NCBI GenBank assembly: GCA_964512985.1
Contig: CAZELI010000004.1
Coordinates: 18,961 to 82,960, forward strand
Length of the DNA stretch: 64,000 bases
Reading direction: 5' to 3'
Source: CAYPGT01 sp964512985
GTDB taxonomy: Bacteria > Cyanobacteriota > Vampirovibrionia > LMEP-6097
Shown: in pieces, positions 60,782 to 64,000 of the stretch
How the letters are laid out: each line of letters begins with the position of its first letter
Numbering within the stretch: the first letter of the stretch is position 1
The notes under the pieces: model-generated
The model's database searches: none
Seen by the model: only the letters and a program-made list of their open reading frames with translations
Told to the model about the DNA's origin: nothing
Program-made: the position numbers and the translations under genes

Positions 60782-61759
60782 CTAAAAATTAACTATTTGC
60801 TTACTCGGCTCATACCCAAGCTTCTCTTGCATAGCCTGAATCATAGGTTCTATTCTTGCAAGTAATTCAGCGTTTTTCTTCCATTTATCAGGATTAGGTT
60901 TGGTGTTAGTAGAAACTACAGGAAGGTCTTCGGCTTGTTTCTGAATCTCTCCAGCATAAGGTATATCTATAAACATACAAAGTTCACGAATATGTTTCTC
61001 AGGATTAGCTATGAGATCTTCATATCTAACTTGCATTACTCTCTTAGGATCGAGCTTGGAGAAAGACTCCTGAGCATACTTGTGTGCTGATAACCACTGA
61101 AACGCACAAACTTCTTCTAGGCTCTTACCTGTTAGATAGTCTTCCCAACCTGGAGGGTTCGTGAACTTCCAAACCTTACCGTTATAACCTTTAATATTAA
61201 GGCGTTTATTATAATCCCAGAACTTACGGAAGCTGAAATTGAAACGTTTCTCAGAGCGCCATCCCTCAATCAGAGAGCTGATATTAGTCTTACCTTCTCT
61301 TACTATATAGATGAACTTCGCATCGGGATAGGCTTTGGCAAGATACGAAACTCGATAAGTATTAGGTGGAGTCTTGTCTAGTATTCTATATTGATTCACC
61401 CAAAGCGATTTAATAGGCTTAACAATGATCTCAGAGAACGCTTCATGTAAGGGTTTGAGCTGAGCTTTTAAGCTGTTGTTTAAAAATACATAGCGAATAA
61501 GATCCGCGCAGAATTTATTATTAAAGGTGAATTTATGATATTGATTATCGAGGTATTTTTTATCTTCTTCCTTATAATCAGCTTCACCCATATACATGGA
61601 GAATATCCAATCACGCGGATCTGGTAGGAATTTTTCCCAGAGGTAATGGGACTCTCTGTATGATGCCCAGAGTTCAGGACTACTGCCCAATATGGTAGAG
61701 AGCAGTGTAGTACCAGACCGCGGGCAACCAATGATAAAAATAGGATCTTTAATTTGCAT
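60782..61759 (-). CDS. sulfotransferase family protein
   Basis: A 325-residue PAPS-dependent sulfotransferase. The 5'-phosphosulfate loop is IIGCPRSGTTLLSTIL near the N-terminus (residues 9-24), and the 3'-phosphate site lies in KFIYIVREGKTNISSL. RYEDLIANPEKHIRELCMF in the C-terminal half is typical of the family. The acceptor is unknown; surface carbohydrate is plausible given the glycosyltransferase and second sulfotransferase beside it. It follows the second sulfotransferase by 5 bases on the same strand. Confidence 0.88.
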   Translation of the reverse strand: MQIKDPIFIIGCPRSGTTLLSTILGSSPELWASYRESHYLWEKFLPDPRDWIFSMYMGEADYKEEDKKYLDNQYHKFTFNNKFCADLIRYVFLNNSLKAQLKPLHEAFSEIIVKPIKSLWVNQYRILDKTPPNTYRVSYLAKAYPDAKFIYIVREGKTNISSLIEGWRSEKRFNFSFRKFWDYNKRLNIKGYNGKVWKFTNPPGWEDYLTGKSLEEVCAFQWLSAHKYAQESFSKLDPKRVMQVRYEDLIANPEKHIRELCMFIDIPYAGEIQKQAEDLPVVSTNTKPNPDKWKKNAELLARIEPMIQAMQEKLGYEPSKQIVNF

Positions 61760-61764
61760 ATATT

Positions 61765-62769
61765 TTAATTTATCACATGAAAAACTACTCTCACGAATTT
61801 ACGCCAGCTTATGAGTAAGTATTCGCCAGCGATTTTTAGTTTTTGAGGAGGGGTTAGTTTAGTCTCTGGTACTGAATAAGCGAGTTCTAGGAGGGGTCTT
61901 CTGAGAACATAATTAAGGATAGCTTGATCATCTTTACTAAGTTCTTTAGACCAAGCACCAATTCTGCTAGAGTCTAGATCTTGTCTGGATTTGTGTTTCC
62001 ATGAGCTTTCCCATGGTGAGAATATTTCTACATCAGATTGAGATTCTTGGAGAATTTTAGGTTCAAACTTCTCGCCAATAAACTCGCAAATTTGTTTTAG
62101 ACTAAGAGTTGGTTCATTGAGTAATTCTTCGTACTTGATGGTTAGTAAATTATCAGGAAGATCACCAGCTTGTTTTCTTAGATCCTGACCGAGTTTGATG
62201 TATTGAATCCAGAATCTTGCATTGTTAACTAAACCATCTGGTCTCCAAGGCATTTTCAGGAGAGAGTTAACAGTATCTCTACCATCTCTGATTAAATGAA
62301 TAAACTTAGCTTGAGGATAGAGTTTTAAAATTTCTTGAACGTTATAAAGATGCTGAGGAGTTTTTTCACAGAAACGAGTTTTGTGTCTTTTCTCTAGCAG
62401 GCTGTTCATGAGAAGATCAAAAACCTGCTTTTTATAAAAGTCATCTGGATCTAAATTAGATTGTGTTTTATCAGTAGTATTTTCTATGAATTTTTGTATT
62501 AGAGTTTCTTCTTCAGCTTTAATTAGGCTAGTGAAGTCATTGATTCTTGATTCTTCTAGTAAGCGTTTAAAAGTATTAAGATCAAAATGCTTCCAGTCGT
62601 AATTGTTCTTAGAGACAAAATTAAAGAAATGAGTTTCAGTAGCTGAAGCAATCTTCGAGTGACGATTAAGAATTGACGCAAGGACAGTGGTGCCAGAACG
62701 CGGGCAACCAACGATAAATATAGGGTTTTCACATTTAATTTGAGTCTTAACCATATCCCTATTAGTCAT
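61765..62769 (-). CDS. sulfotransferase family protein (second copy)
   Basis: A 334-residue PAPS-binding enzyme with FIVGCPRSGTTVLASIL (residues ~18-34), KFIHLIRDGRDTVNSLL (3'-phosphate site) and IKYEELLNEPTLSLKQICEFIGE (read in parts). It is a distant paralogue of the neighbouring sulfotransferase and the upstream gene of that pair. It is divergent from the glycosyltransferase gene across 43 AT-rich bases that must hold both promoters. Confidence 0.9.
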   Translation of the reverse strand: MTNRDMVKTQIKCENPIFIVGCPRSGTTVLASILNRHSKIASATETHFFNFVSKNNYDWKHFDLNTFKRLLEESRINDFTSLIKAEEETLIQKFIENTTDKTQSNLDPDDFYKKQVFDLLMNSLLEKRHKTRFCEKTPQHLYNVQEILKLYPQAKFIHLIRDGRDTVNSLLKMPWRPDGLVNNARFWIQYIKLGQDLRKQAGDLPDNLLTIKYEELLNEPTLSLKQICEFIGEKFEPKILQESQSDVEIFSPWESSWKHKSRQDLDSSRIGAWSKELSKDDQAILNYVLRRPLLELAYSVPETKLTPPQKLKIAGEYLLISWRKFVRVVFHVIN

Positions 62770-62812
62770 TATACATTATTATATAATTGGGGCTCAAAAT
62801 CCTCATTATTAC

Positions 62813-63940
62813 GTGGAAGACGAAGAAGACATAATTAAAATACCTGCTTTAACCATAGTTATATCTACCTATAACCAGGTTGCGTCTCTGGAGAAATTAT
62901 TAAGACAGCTCTTCTCTCAGTTTAGAGAGTTATTGGTCTACGCCAAGAAAGCTAAAGATTTAATTGAAGATATTGAATTGATTATTGTGGATAATGGCTC
63001 TACAGATGGAACAGCAGATTTGATCTTTAAGATTATTGCAGAGAAACAAAATTTTAATTTAGAAACTAGATATATTTTTGAGAAAGAAGAAGGTCTGTCT
63101 GTTACTCGTAATCGTGCGATTAAAGAATCCAAGGGAGAGACTCTGGTTTTTATTAGTGACGAAGTTGAACTTGCTGATCATTGGTTGAAAGAAGTTTATG
63201 ATATTGCTAAGCAACGATTAACATTATTGCTTTATGGGTGTCGAGTAAAAGCTAAATGGGGACTGGATCTTCCTGATTGGTTGAATCTTGAGCCACCGTT
63301 TGCTATTAAGCATTCTTGCTTCCCTTCACATGATTATGGAGAAGAAGAGAGGGTCTATCCGTTTAGTATTGGTCATGAGAGTTCACTATTAGTTAAGGAT
63401 GAATATGATAATGGAGATGCTCCTGCTGGGTTATATGTAAATGACATCAATATGATTAATAAGCTACAGCTGAAACTTAATCAGCTAACAGATTATAAGA
63501 TAGAGATACCGAATGGTGCTTGTTTCTTGGTTTCTAGGGATGTGTTTAAGATTCTACATGGCTTTACTACTGACCTTGCTGATGTGGGTGCTATAAGAAA
63601 CTTCGCTGAAGAGATGGAGTTCTTTAATCGTGCTAGCCAAGCTGATCTAGAGCTTAAATATCAACCACAAATCGTGGTTAGCCATCCAGTGGACAAGAAG
63701 CTTCTAACCCAGAAGTATATCTTAGAAGCTTATCGTCGCTGGGGTTTCATGACAGCTTATTTAAAAGAACCTCTTTTGGAAGGGGTATCTAATACTAATA
63801 ATCTGAAGTTTAAATTATATTTCTTTAAAATCCTATTGTACTTAAGTTACTTACTAATTGACCCCATCAAGACGTTTTGGCTTGAAGCGCAATGCGCTGA
63901 GATCAAGGGTGAGATGCAAGGTTTCGGGGTGAAGAATTGA
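62813..63940 (+). CDS. family 2 glycosyltransferase
   Basis: A 375-residue GT-A glycosyltransferase, GTG start. The opening IVISTYNQVASLEKLL, the first Asp motif IIVDNGSTDGTADLI and a SDE in place of a classical DxD (LVFISDEVELADHWL) fit family 2. The sequence RNRAIKESKG is the usual helix before the metal site. The C-terminal segment has one hydrophobic stretch (KLYFFKILLYLSYLLI) that could be a membrane anchor. It probably acts on a surface or lipid-linked glycan together with the sulfotransferases. Confidence 0.88.
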   Translation: MEDEEDIIKIPALTIVISTYNQVASLEKLLRQLFSQFRELLVYAKKAKDLIEDIELIIVDNGSTDGTADLIFKIIAEKQNFNLETRYIFEKEEGLSVTRNRAIKESKGETLVFISDEVELADHWLKEVYDIAKQRLTLLLYGCRVKAKWGLDLPDWLNLEPPFAIKHSCFPSHDYGEEERVYPFSIGHESSLLVKDEYDNGDAPAGLYVNDINMINKLQLKLNQLTDYKIEIPNGACFLVSRDVFKILHGFTTDLADVGAIRNFAEEMEFFNRASQADLELKYQPQIVVSHPVDKKLLTQKYILEAYRRWGFMTAYLKEPLLEGVSNTNNLKFKLYFFKILLYLSYLLIDPIKTFWLEAQCAEIKGEMQGFGVKN

Positions 63941-64000
63941 ATATAGCAGGAGTTACGCGGTAGTGAGAATTAAATGATTTCTTACTGCATCTCTAACGAT

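Overview
This is about 64 kb of a low-GC, densely coding bacterial chromosome. The gene content points to the non-photosynthetic cyanobacterial relatives (Vampirovibrionia/Melainabacteria). Cyanobacterial-lineage genes (an LdpA-like iron-sulfur protein, a Ycf45-type AAA ATPase, a DUF3326 protein, a short PLP Orn/Lys/Arg decarboxylase) occur together with chorismate dehydratase MqnA of the futalosine menaquinone route and ResB/CcsA-type cytochrome c maturation genes, and no photosynthesis gene is seen. This placement is an inference from families recognised by eye, not a phylogeny.

Layout. Positions 1-9600 look like the right end of an integrated element. It carries two radical SAM maturases of the His-Xaa-Ser (Hxs) system, small membrane/lipoprotein genes, a PIN-like protein, a PD-(D/E)XK-like protein and a tyrosine recombinase lying against the 3' end of tRNA-Lys(UUU). 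From 9.6 kb onward the content is core-like: a sodium/solute symporter, tRNA-Gln, a secreted beta-propeller and lamin-tail pair bracketed by two copies of a small membrane-protein gene pair, clpPX, decarboxylase-ldpA-miaA, gshB, glyS/yidD, a nitrilase-type amidase, yidC, mqnA-nagZ, an MsbA-like exporter, a TetR regulator, thiolase, a CBS protein, and mutL and uvrB back to back. At 39.4-43.8 kb lies an operon of four unrecognised coiled-coil proteins whose outer genes are paralogous. It is followed by ycf45, DUF3326-secD, a reversed hipAB pair with an operator-rich promoter, a DUF255 thioredoxin-domain protein, RlpA, ccs1-ccsA, a FliN/FliY-type SpoA protein, an unrecognised soluble protein, two sulfotransferases and a family 2 glycosyltransferase.

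The most unusual feature is the set of palindromic repeats. At least four families (A to D below) are scattered between genes, and several contribute coding sequence. Family D sits in frame inside two unrelated membrane-protein genes and adds the same ~32-residue peptide; its stems change compensatorily between copies, much as in the Rickettsia palindromic elements. A family C half-copy encodes most of a signal peptide, a family B copy supplies the last 14 residues of GshB, another supplies an in-frame ATG upstream of mutL, and a family A copy supplies an ATG upstream of the CBS gene. Other notable points are a MutL whose C-terminus is an HNH nuclease domain, a YidC with an Ig-like insert, and the Hxs maturation genes on a tRNA-anchored island.
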